Assembly (NCBI RefSeq): GCF_003241315.1
Contig: NZ_QFOZ01000002.1
Coordinates: 132,244-196,243, forward strand
Origin: Lawsonella clevelandensis
Lineage (GTDB): Bacteria > Actinomycetota > Actinomycetes > Mycobacteriales > Mycobacteriaceae
Length of the DNA stretch: 64,000 nt
Direction of reading: 5' to 3'
Positions 57,431 through 64,000 of the stretch are shown piece by piece. Position numbers and translations under genes: made by a program. The notes beneath the pieces are model-generated. The model was not told the DNA's origin, did not search any database, and saw nothing but the letters and a program-made list of their open reading frames with translations. Each line of letters starts with the position of its first letter. The first letter of the stretch is position 1.

Positions 57431-58204
57431 GTGACTCTCGCAACCCGTGTTATTCCGTGTCTTGATGTTGACAACGGACGAGTAGTGAAGGGTGTGAACT
57501 TCCATAACCTGTGTGACGCTGGCGATCCGGTTGAGCTTGCCCGCACCTACAATATGTCTGGGGCGGATGAACTAACATTTTTGGACGTCACCGCCTCTAC
57601 GGCTGGGCGTGCCACGATGGTTGACGTGGTACAGGCTACTGCGGAACAGGTATTTATTCCCCTCACAGTAGGCGGCGGTATCCGCACTGTGGAAGATATC
57701 GATCGTATGTTACGTGCCGGCGCGGATAAAGTCTCCATTAATACTGCGGCTATTACCCGCCCGCAGCTTCTTACTGAAGGTGCACGCACATTCGGGTCGC
57801 AATGTGTTGTGCTTTCGGTAGATGCGCGCACTGTTCCAGAAGGAGAGAAACCTACTCCCTCCGGTTGGGAAGTGACGACGCATGGTGGTTCACGCGGAAC
57901 TGGTATTGATGCAGTGGAGTGGGCTCGACGAGGAGAAGAACTGGGCGCTGGCGAGATTCTTCTCAATTCCATGGATGCAGATGGGACAAAGGATGGTTTC
58001 GATCTGGCAATGATTGCAGCGGTACGTAAGGCTGTCTCCATTCCCGTCATTGCTTCCGGCGGAGCCGGTAAAGCTAGTGATTTTGCACCGGCGGTACAAG
58101 CTGGAGCTGATGCGTTATTGGCTGCCAGTATTTTCCACTTTGGTGAAGTCACTATTGCTGAAGTGAAGGATGCTCTTCGTGCAGAGGGAGTCACTGTACG
58201 ATGA
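57431..58204 (+). CDS. hisF: imidazole glycerol phosphate synthase subunit HisF
   Basis: Cyclase subunit (257 aa), a TIM barrel that uses ammonia from HisH. The GTG at 57431 ([20 protein letters not shown] follows) is chosen: GGAAGGA lies 7 bases upstream, and the longer frame adds 18 atypical residues. Visible: catalytic Asp in [30 protein letters not shown] (second Asp), [15 protein letters not shown] and [13 protein letters not shown]. No impA-type gene lies between hisA and hisF, unlike many relatives. Overlaps hisI by ATGA. Confidence 0.95.
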   Translation: MTLATRVIPCLDVDNGRVVKGVNFHNLCDAGDPVELARTYNMSGADELTFLDVTASTAGRATMVDVVQATAEQVFIPLTVGGGIRTVEDIDRMLRAGADKVSINTAAITRPQLLTEGARTFGSQCVVLSVDARTVPEGEKPTPSGWEVTTHGGSRGTGIDAVEWARRGEELGAGEILLNSMDADGTKDGFDLAMIAAVRKAVSIPVIASGGAGKASDFAPAVQAGADALLAASIFHFGEVTIAEVKDALRAEGVTVR

Positions 58205-58617
58205 GTAGCGAAACTGATCCTGTGACTACTCTGGCTGATCTGCGTTGGAATGAGCAAGGCCTTATACCGGTTGTTGTCCAAGACAACAGTACGGGTGAAG
58301 TCCTCATGATGGCATGGGCTAATGAGGAAGCACTGCAATACACACTGGAAACGCGGAAAGCCACTTACTGGTCCCGGTCCCGATCCGAATTGTGGACTAA
58401 AGGTCTTACCTCTGGGCACGTACAACACGTTGTTGCTGTTTTTCATGATTGCGACGCCGACACTATCTTGTATGTCGTAGAGCAAACTGGGGCAGCATGC
58501 CACACCAACACAAAAACATGTTTTACGGCGCGTCCTCTTCTTACCCCAGATTCACAGCACCCACTCCGGAACGATTTGCGGTATGGGACAAGTATTGAAG
58601 CAAGCAGTGAACACTGA
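58201..58617 (+). CDS. hisI: phosphoribosyl-AMP cyclohydrolase HisI
   Basis: Zinc enzyme (138 aa) hydrolysing phosphoribosyl-AMP, monofunctional (no HisE fusion). Visible: [54 protein letters not shown] and the Cys-rich NTKTCF end. Its Asp and Cys metal ligands are in place. hisE/hisG are not in this window. Confidence 0.94.
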   Translation: MSSETDPVTTLADLRWNEQGLIPVVVQDNSTGEVLMMAWANEEALQYTLETRKATYWSRSRSELWTKGLTSGHVQHVVAVFHDCDADTILYVVEQTGAACHTNTKTCFTARPLLTPDSQHPLRNDLRYGTSIEASSEH

Positions 58618-58762
58618 CCTGCGTTATTTGGTCTCACCTATTTAATGATGAGATTATGTTGGTGCCACGAGGATTCAGTGTTTATGGAAATCGCGTTTTC
58701 AGTTTGTGTATTTTCATCGTTACGCTGATGCTAACAACGCTGTAGTGATAAAGGGAGGGATA

Positions 58763-59572
58763 ATGCCGGGTTACCCCCCTGATCTGCTTGAGCTTGTACG
58801 GCTAGATTTAGCACAACGCGAAGAATACATTGATTACCCCACCATCAAGCGCATGGCCGCGGAAGCCCCTCCTCCCCGTGATGGCCGTGCCGCATTACTA
58901 GAGCCGGGCATATCTGTCATTGCAGAAATCATTCGATCGTGCCCCGCTCGTGGCCCACTCGCAGATATCCCCGATCCCGCTGCCTTATCGGAACGTTTTG
59001 TGGAGGCCGGCGCACGTATTATCTCAGTGCAGACGGAAAGACACTACTATCGCGGTTCTCTTCTTGACCTTGACCAGGTACGCCGCGCCGTTGATGTTCC
59101 CATTCTGGTTAAAGATTTCATTGTTACGCCCTACCAAATCCATGAACTTCGTGCACACGGAGCAGATCTCGTACAACTCAATGTTGAACTGCTTTCCCAA
59201 GACCAACTAGCCGCTTTTCTCGACAGAGTGGAATCTTTAGGAATGCACGCTGTGCTAGAAGTGCATTCACCAGAAGAAGCCAATCGGGCTTTACAAGCGG
59301 GCGCTAAAGTTATTGCTATTAACGCCCGAAATCTTGCTACTAACTACATTGACCGCACATTATTTGGAGAAATTGCGCCAGGTTTACCATCGGAAGTTCT
59401 CCGCATTGGCGAGGCGGGAGTACGCGGATCACAGGATCTGCTGGCGTATGCAGGGGCTGGAATCGATGCCGTTCTGGCAGGGGGAAGTGTCGTCACAGCA
59501 GATGATCCTGCTGCTATTGTGAGCACATTGGTCACTACCGGTATGCACCCAGCCTGCCCTGGGCGTGATTAA
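58763..59572 (+). CDS. trpC: TrpC (indole-3-glycerol phosphate synthase) homologue with altered active site
   Basis: TIM-barrel protein (269 aa) clearly orthologous to the TrpC that follows the his genes in mycobacteria. The ATG at 58763 has AGGGAGG 4-5 bases upstream. Typical TrpC has EVKRASPS, LRKDF, EVH, NARDL and AESGVRG. Here the first reads [11 protein letters not shown] (catalytic Lys replaced by Ile, Ser-Pro-Ser changed), LRKDF is LVKDF (Lys kept), EVHS and INARNL are kept, and AESG is GEAG (phosphate-binding Ser lost). AVLVGEGLV reads AVLAGGSVV. Fold and frame are intact, with no stops, so a repurposed or weak enzyme is more likely than recent decay. Confidence 0.8.
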   Translation: MPGYPPDLLELVRLDLAQREEYIDYPTIKRMAAEAPPPRDGRAALLEPGISVIAEIIRSCPARGPLADIPDPAALSERFVEAGARIISVQTERHYYRGSLLDLDQVRRAVDVPILVKDFIVTPYQIHELRAHGADLVQLNVELLSQDQLAAFLDRVESLGMHAVLEVHSPEEANRALQAGAKVIAINARNLATNYIDRTLFGEIAPGLPSEVLRIGEAGVRGSQDLLAYAGAGIDAVLAGGSVVTADDPAAIVSTLVTTGMHPACPGRD

Positions 59573-59629
59573 ATCGTGATGAGATAATTCGTGTGGGAGA
59601 TCAATCCTCAAGGGGTTACAGGAATAAGT

Positions 59630-60535
59630 ATGAATGATCCTTCTAGCCAATTAATGGCATATATTCCCAGTCCCTCACGAGGCTATTTTCATATTGGTTC
59701 ATTAACCATCCATTTCTACGCTTTATGCATCATCATCGGGGTTATTGCAGGAAGCGTCCTAGCCGCATATCGTTGGGAAAAACGCGGAGGACTTCGTACG
59801 GATGTCTATGATGCCCTTATCATCGCCATCCCCCTCGGCATTATTGGAGCACGCCTTTACCACGTCATCACTGATTGGCGATTGTACTTTGGACCGGACG
59901 CACCACATCGTCCTGTTGATGCTTTAAAAATATGGGAAGGCGGATTAGGAATATGGGGAGCCGTCCTTTTCGGAGTTATTGGTGCAGCTTTGTACTGCCA
60001 CAAGCACGGTTTACCGCTTAGCGAGATAGCTGATGCTGCCGCGCCGGGCATTGTGATGGCGCAAGCTATCGGACGTGTAGGGAACTGGTTCAACCAGGAA
60101 CTCTATGGAAAACCCACTACTGTACCGTGGGCGCTAGAGATCTATGAGCGTTCTCAAGGGGTATCAACTGGGCGCGTTATTGGGACGTATCATCCTACGT
60201 TTCTCTATGAGTTACTGTGGGACGTTCTTGTCGTTATTATCTTGCTTGTTTTGGATAAAAAACTGGTATTGGGGCATGGGCGTCTTTTTGCCAGCTATGT
60301 GGCGCTTTATTGTTTAGGACGTTTCTGGATAGAACTTATTCGTGATGATCCTGCAACACATATTTTGGGTCTCCGGGTTAACACGTGGGTATCCGGAATC
60401 TTGTTTATTGCCGGTTTGGTGTACGCCTTTGTGGAAAGACGGCCACGCATATCTAAGCGTGATATTGCGGCTCTTTCCCAAGCGAAACGTCTAGCTGACG
60501 AGCAGCATCAAAAAATGTCGAAGAAGGCTAGCTAA
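59630..60535 (+). CDS. lgt: prolipoprotein diacylglyceryl transferase Lgt
   Basis: Membrane enzyme (301 aa, seven helices) attaching diacylglycerol to the lipobox Cys of prolipoproteins, upstream of LspA in the pathway. The ATG at 59630 has CAGGA 6 bases upstream; a GTG at 59591 is less likely. Visible: HFYALCIIIGVIAGS, GARLYHVITDW, IWEGGLGIWGAV, the signature GRVGNWFNQELYGKPT and HPTFLYELLWD. The C-terminal 35 residues are basic and cytoplasmic. In mycobacteria lgt likewise follows the trp genes and precedes pyk. Confidence 0.95.
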   Translation: MNDPSSQLMAYIPSPSRGYFHIGSLTIHFYALCIIIGVIAGSVLAAYRWEKRGGLRTDVYDALIIAIPLGIIGARLYHVITDWRLYFGPDAPHRPVDALKIWEGGLGIWGAVLFGVIGAALYCHKHGLPLSEIADAAAPGIVMAQAIGRVGNWFNQELYGKPTTVPWALEIYERSQGVSTGRVIGTYHPTFLYELLWDVLVVIILLVLDKKLVLGHGRLFASYVALYCLGRFWIELIRDDPATHILGLRVNTWVSGILFIAGLVYAFVERRPRISKRDIAALSQAKRLADEQHQKMSKKAS

Positions 60536-60632
60536 GAGCGAGGCGGACACACTATTTCAAATAGTGTATGAATTCGATAGAGAAACCGTACACAATAGAG
60601 TTTCTTAAGCTGGACAGACTATCATTAGTAGT

Positions 60633-62051
60633 GTGAAGCGTCGAACTAAAATTGTATGTACTCTAGGTCCCGCTGTCGCATCTGCCGAAACAATCCGCAA
60701 ACTTGTAGATGTCGGCATGAATGTGGCGCGGATGAATATGTCCCATGGTGAGCATGCCGACCATGCGCAGAATTATCAATGGGTGCGTGAGGCGTCGAAG
60801 GCTACTGGTAAATCTGTTGGTATTCTTGCAGATTTGCAAGGTCCAAAGATTCGTTTGGGCCGCTTCAAGGATAACCGCACAGTATGGGCTACTGGTGAAA
60901 CCGTCACCATTACTGTTGAGGATTGCGAAGGTACGCATGACCGTGTCTCTACTACCTACAAGCAACTCTCTGCAGATGCCCAGCCTGGGGATCGTCTCCT
61001 CGTTGATGATGGCAAGGTAGGTCTTGTTGTCGATCACATCGATGGACCAGATGTCGTCTGCTTGGTTACTGAAGGTGGCCCGGTCTCCAACAACAAGGGT
61101 GTTTCTCTTCCCGGTATGGATGTTTCTGTACCGGCCCTGTCGGAGAAGGATATCGATGATCTCCGTTTTGCTCTTGAGCTTGGAGTGGACCTTATCGCCC
61201 TTTCCTTCGTGCGTTCCCCCTCGGATGTGGAACTTGTCCATAAAGTGATGGATGAAGTGGGCCGTCGTGTCCCCGTCATTGCTAAGTTGGAAAAACCCGA
61301 AGCTATTGACAACTTGGAAGCTGTTGTGTTGGCTTTCGATGCCATTATGGTTGCACGTGGCGATTTGGGTGTTGAACTTGCTCTTGAAGATGTTCCACTA
61401 GTACAAAAACGTGCTATTCAGATTGCCCGTGAGAATTCTCGCCCGGTTATCGTTGCTACACAAATGCTTGATTCGATGATCGAGAATTCCCGCCCAACGC
61501 GTGCAGAAGCCTCCGATGTGGCAAATGCTGTACTGGATGGTACAGATGCAGTGATGTTGTCAGGGGAAACCTCAATTGGTGCGTACCCCTTGGATACGGT
61601 TAAGACAATGAGCCGTATTGTCCGCGCAGTCGAGGAAGATCCAGAGGCTGTTCCTGCGCTTAAACACCGTCCGCGTACCCGTCGCGGTGTTATCTGCCAG
61701 GCTGCTGTTGACATTGCAGAACGGCTTAGTGTCAAGGCGATAGTAGCTTTCACATCGTCTGGAGATACCGTCCGTCGTGTAGCGCGGCTACATCCGTCTA
61801 TTCCCCTTGTTGCTTTTACGCATTCTGAGGCAGTAAAGAACCAATTGGCATTAGCGTGGGGTACAGACTCCTTCTACGTTGAGCGTCTTTCTGATACTGA
61901 CAGTATGGTTCGTGCTGTTGATCGTATGCTGCTCGATATGCCGGGATATGAATACGGTGACCAAGTGGTTATCGTGGCAGGTGCCCCTCCGGGACATTCT
62001 GGTGCCACCAATATGGTGCACGTGCACCGTCTCGGTGAGGAAGACCGTTAA
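60633..62051 (+). CDS. pyk: pyruvate kinase
   Basis: Glycolytic enzyme (472 aa) making pyruvate and ATP from phosphoenolpyruvate. Visible: N-terminal RRTKIVCTLGPAVASAETIR, NMSHGEHADH, DLQGPKIRLG, the B domain, catalytic VIAKLEKPEAIDNLE, MVARGDLGVELALEDVP, TRAEASDVANAVLDGTDAVMLSGET and the C-terminal allosteric domain. GTG start about 98 bases after lgt. Followed by an intrinsic terminator. Confidence 0.96.
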   Translation: MKRRTKIVCTLGPAVASAETIRKLVDVGMNVARMNMSHGEHADHAQNYQWVREASKATGKSVGILADLQGPKIRLGRFKDNRTVWATGETVTITVEDCEGTHDRVSTTYKQLSADAQPGDRLLVDDGKVGLVVDHIDGPDVVCLVTEGGPVSNNKGVSLPGMDVSVPALSEKDIDDLRFALELGVDLIALSFVRSPSDVELVHKVMDEVGRRVPVIAKLEKPEAIDNLEAVVLAFDAIMVARGDLGVELALEDVPLVQKRAIQIARENSRPVIVATQMLDSMIENSRPTRAEASDVANAVLDGTDAVMLSGETSIGAYPLDTVKTMSRIVRAVEEDPEAVPALKHRPRTRRGVICQAAVDIAERLSVKAIVAFTSSGDTVRRVARLHPSIPLVAFTHSEAVKNQLALAWGTDSFYVERLSDTDSMVRAVDRMLLDMPGYEYGDQVVIVAGAPPGHSGATNMVHVHRLGEEDR

Positions 62052-62069
62052 CTAGCACTATTCTTTGGT

Positions 62070-62101
62070 AGAGAGGACCCTGTATAAGCGGGGTCCTCTC
62101 T
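62070..62101 (+). terminator. terminator after pyk
   Basis: AGAGAGGACCC (62070-62080) pairs with GGGTCCTCTCT (62091-62101) around a 10-base loop, followed by TTATTTTCTTTC. It lies 18 bases beyond the pyk stop. Confidence 0.9.
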
Positions 62102-62478
62102 TTATTTTCTTTCAGAGAACATCCTGCTTATCTCCTTATTTTTAGCTCAGTGGGAACATCTATACGGTGCACAAGAAAAATTTATGTGGCATAGGACAAG
62201 CATGTTTGTTAATCTAGCTGCATGATCAATGCACACGTTATTTTCTCTAGCACCGCTCATGACGCGTTGCGGAGCATGTGCATGTGTATGTGTATGGCTG
62301 GCTGCCAGTCACGAATGTAGTGCTATAAATTCTTTTCTTTGTGTAACTGCACTACACCGGTAGCCATTTTCTTTTTCTTTTCCGTTCTTTTCTGTAAGAA
62401 CATCGCTCTGTCGCAACTGCTTTAGCATTGCCTTACCACTGCTTTAGCGCAGCCTATTAAAGAAAGCCCTACACAACA
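62102..62478. other. intergenic region upstream of the ROK-type regulator
   Basis: About 375 bases without a credible gene. It contains the near-palindrome TGCATGATCAATGCA (about 62221-62235), a TG-rich stretch (62278-62299), and two copies of ACTGCTTTAGC (62416-62426 and 62438-62448) exactly 22 bases apart just before the downstream start codon. Promoter elements were not fixed. Confidence 0.55.
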
Positions 62479-63855
62479 ATGTCTTATACTGCATCTTCTT
62501 CCACCATTTCTCCACGACGTTCCCCGGCTACTTCAACTGTTCCTACTATTGCTTCTGGTTCGCTATCTGGCAGTGCTGTACGGAAAACTTCTACTGGCCT
62601 GCGCCGACAGAACACTTCACAGAGCACTTCGCGGAGTACTTCGATTACTCCTCGCCCTTGGGTACCTGCTAGTGCTGGCTACATCATCAGTCCGCATCTC
62701 CAGCTGGGGGAGGGAACCGCTGCCCGTATTTTTCATCTTGCGCACACTGAAGAACCACTCCAGCGTGACCGTGCCGCAGCACTTACTGGTGTAAGCCGAG
62801 CAACTGTTAATCGCAGTGTCATTTCTCTTCTAGAGGCAGAATTACTAGAAGAGAGAGAAGATCTTACAGAATTGGGAGCTGTTGGTCGGCCAGCTCTTCC
62901 CGTCACAGTACGGACAGATACGTACGCTGTATTAGGTATTTATATTGGTCGGTGGACGTCGTCCGTCACACTTCATGATTTGCATGGAAAAATTCTTGGC
63001 GGAAAATATCTCCATCAGGGAATCGCTACTGTGGAAGCTCCCGGATCACTTCTATCGGATCTAGAGGAAGCGGCACTCTATGTACTGGGATACCGCGATA
63101 ACCGTACCGTTATATGGGCGGGAGTCGCAGCAGAAGCGGTGGTAAGCGACGACGGTATCGTAAATGACAGCAGTGTTGGATGGCATGATATTGCCGTAGG
63201 CCAGTATTTTGCGGCTGGTCTGGGATTACCTATCTCGCTTGCATCCCATGTGGAGGCAATGAGCGCCGCCGAATTATGGAATACGTCAGTAGACGACGTA
63301 GCATCCTCCACCCTTTATATATATGCTCGAGAAACGCTCGGTATTGGCCAGACTTACAATAGCCAAGTTCATCACAGTGCGACGGGTTCTGGTACGTTTG
63401 AGCACCTGACAGCTGGTCCCACTACACTCCTTGATCCTACAGGTGAAGGCACGGTGGGAAGTGCAGTTAAAGATTCTGCGATAGTCGCAGCAGCACGTGC
63501 TGCCGGAATTCCTGTTGAGACTGTTCCGCAATTGGTAGCGATAGCAGGGGATAGTAACAGTAAAGCGCAAACAGAGGCGAAAACAATTCTGCGGGAACGA
63601 GCTGTCGTTCTAGGGGAGGCTGTTAGCTCCCTTGTCGGTCTTTTCAACCCCACTCGAGTGGTATTGGGGGGACAGGCTTTTACCGACTATCCAGACACCC
63701 TTAATCTGATTGCGTCACTTATTCACCAAAACAGCACAGATGTGGATATTCGCGTAACAGCTGCACGTGAACGGGTTCAACAACAAGCAGCTGCAGCAGT
63801 AGCAATTACTGCCGTCGCCTACGACCCACTGCATGCGGTAGAGGGAGCACGCTAA
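62479..63855 (+). CDS. ROK-family transcriptional regulator
   Basis: A 458-residue NagC/Mlc-like protein. Residues 1-65 are a Ser/Thr/Arg-rich low-complexity head; a winged helix-turn-helix follows (about 75-130, RAAALTGVSRATVNRSVISLL). The ROK domain fills the rest but its phosphate loop is not kinase-like (LGIYIGRWTSSVTLHDLHG instead of DIGGTK) and the zinc-binding cysteines of active ROK proteins are not seen, so a regulator without sugar-kinase activity is likely. Target genes and ligand are unknown. No good Shine-Dalgarno precedes the ATG; the head may be shorter in reality. Confidence 0.8.
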   Translation: MSYTASSSTISPRRSPATSTVPTIASGSLSGSAVRKTSTGLRRQNTSQSTSRSTSITPRPWVPASAGYIISPHLQLGEGTAARIFHLAHTEEPLQRDRAAALTGVSRATVNRSVISLLEAELLEEREDLTELGAVGRPALPVTVRTDTYAVLGIYIGRWTSSVTLHDLHGKILGGKYLHQGIATVEAPGSLLSDLEEAALYVLGYRDNRTVIWAGVAAEAVVSDDGIVNDSSVGWHDIAVGQYFAAGLGLPISLASHVEAMSAAELWNTSVDDVASSTLYIYARETLGIGQTYNSQVHHSATGSGTFEHLTAGPTTLLDPTGEGTVGSAVKDSAIVAAARAAGIPVETVPQLVAIAGDSNSKAQTEAKTILRERAVVLGEAVSSLVGLFNPTRVVLGGQAFTDYPDTLNLIASLIHQNSTDVDIRVTAARERVQQQAAAAVAITAVAYDPLHAVEGAR

Positions 63856-63974
63856 GAAGCGTAACGAGGAGCATAGTGAGGGACGGGAAAGAATACAGAA
63901 AGAACGTAGTGACTCCCCGTAGCAAGTAGTCAGTGGTCATCTGCGGATAGAGTAAGAAAAGGAACAAGAAAAAG
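63856..63974. other. spacer between the ROK gene and a tRNA
   Basis: Purine-rich plus strand (many GAGGA/AAGAA runs), no gene seen. The AAAAAG at 63969-63974 reads as a U-tract directly behind the minus-strand tRNA. Confidence 0.5.
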
Positions 63975-64000
63975 TGCCCTCGGTGGGAGTCGAACCCACA
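63975..64000 (-). tRNA. 3' part of a tRNA (isotype not determinable)
   Basis: Reading the minus strand: a T-arm with 5-bp stem GTGGG/CCCAC and loop TTCGACT (63983-63999 as complement), then the acceptor strand CGAGGGC (63976-63982) and discriminator A at 63975. CCA is not encoded and a T-run follows. The 5' half with the anticodon lies beyond the right edge. Confidence 0.85.

Noticed and set aside
57547..58503. 318-codon minus-strand frame opposite hisF and hisI.
   Set aside because: Spans two well-identified genes and shows no family motif.

Overview
The window looks like chromosomal core DNA of a mycolic-acid-type actinobacterium (order Mycobacteriales, formerly Corynebacteriales). The evidence is an actinobacterial dcw division cluster without ftsA or ddl that ends in sepF, yggT and wag31/divIVA, an MptA-type lipomannan mannosyltransferase next to a polyprenyl synthetase, DUF3040 and SAV_6107-type proteins, a PriA-type HisA, a biotin locus with bsaP, and a NrtR-nadABC locus. 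GC content, judged by eye, is only about 50%, low for the order. I cannot name a genus. I saw no transposase, integrase, phage gene or CRISPR array.

Layout. 1-2923 (minus): end of mptA, polyprenyl synthetase and a GNAT protein. 3082-3981: HEPN-like and DUF3040 genes, then a strong terminator and a 440-base AT-rich leader. 4466-24613: the dcw cluster. Three 10-bp-spaced GTGGG boxes precede mraZ, then come an mraW-type structured RNA, rsmH, ftsL-like, ftsI, murE, murF, mraY, murD, ftsW, murG, murC, ftsQ, ftsZ, pgeF, yggS, sepF, yggT, wag31 and a small membrane gene. 24720-28171: T-box-controlled ileS. 28301-33731: HdeD-like protein, DNA polymerase IV, asparaginase, MTB12-like lipoprotein, lspA and a pseudouridine synthase. 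33876-39520: dnaE1, ilvA and an IMPACT/YigZ protein. 39601-43462 (minus): secreted lipase and an acyltransferase. 43665-48032: biotin genes bioA, bioD, a TetR regulator, bioB and bsaP, with matching palindromes at bioA and bioB. 48055-52585: NrtR-type regulator divergent from nadA-nadB-nadC across one palindrome. 52717-59572: hisD-C-B-H-A-F-I, then a trpC homologue. 59630-63855: lgt, pyk and a ROK-type regulator. The window ends in the 3' half of a minus-strand tRNA.

How the genes fit together. Most of the window serves cell-wall synthesis and septation (dcw, lgt, lspA, mptA) or cofactor and amino-acid supply (biotin, NAD, histidine, isoleucine). Several operons carry readable local control: MraZ boxes, a T-box, BioQ-like palindromes and a NrtR-like palindrome.

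The least ordinary signals are not a new gene cluster but altered versions of core genes. The trpC homologue lacks the first catalytic lysine and a phosphate-loop serine. The PgeF homologue lacks two of three metal ligands. sepF starts inside the reading frame of yggS, seemingly without its membrane-targeting N-terminus, beside an ftsZ with a very short linker. A two-helix membrane gene after wag31 has no normal start codon in frame.
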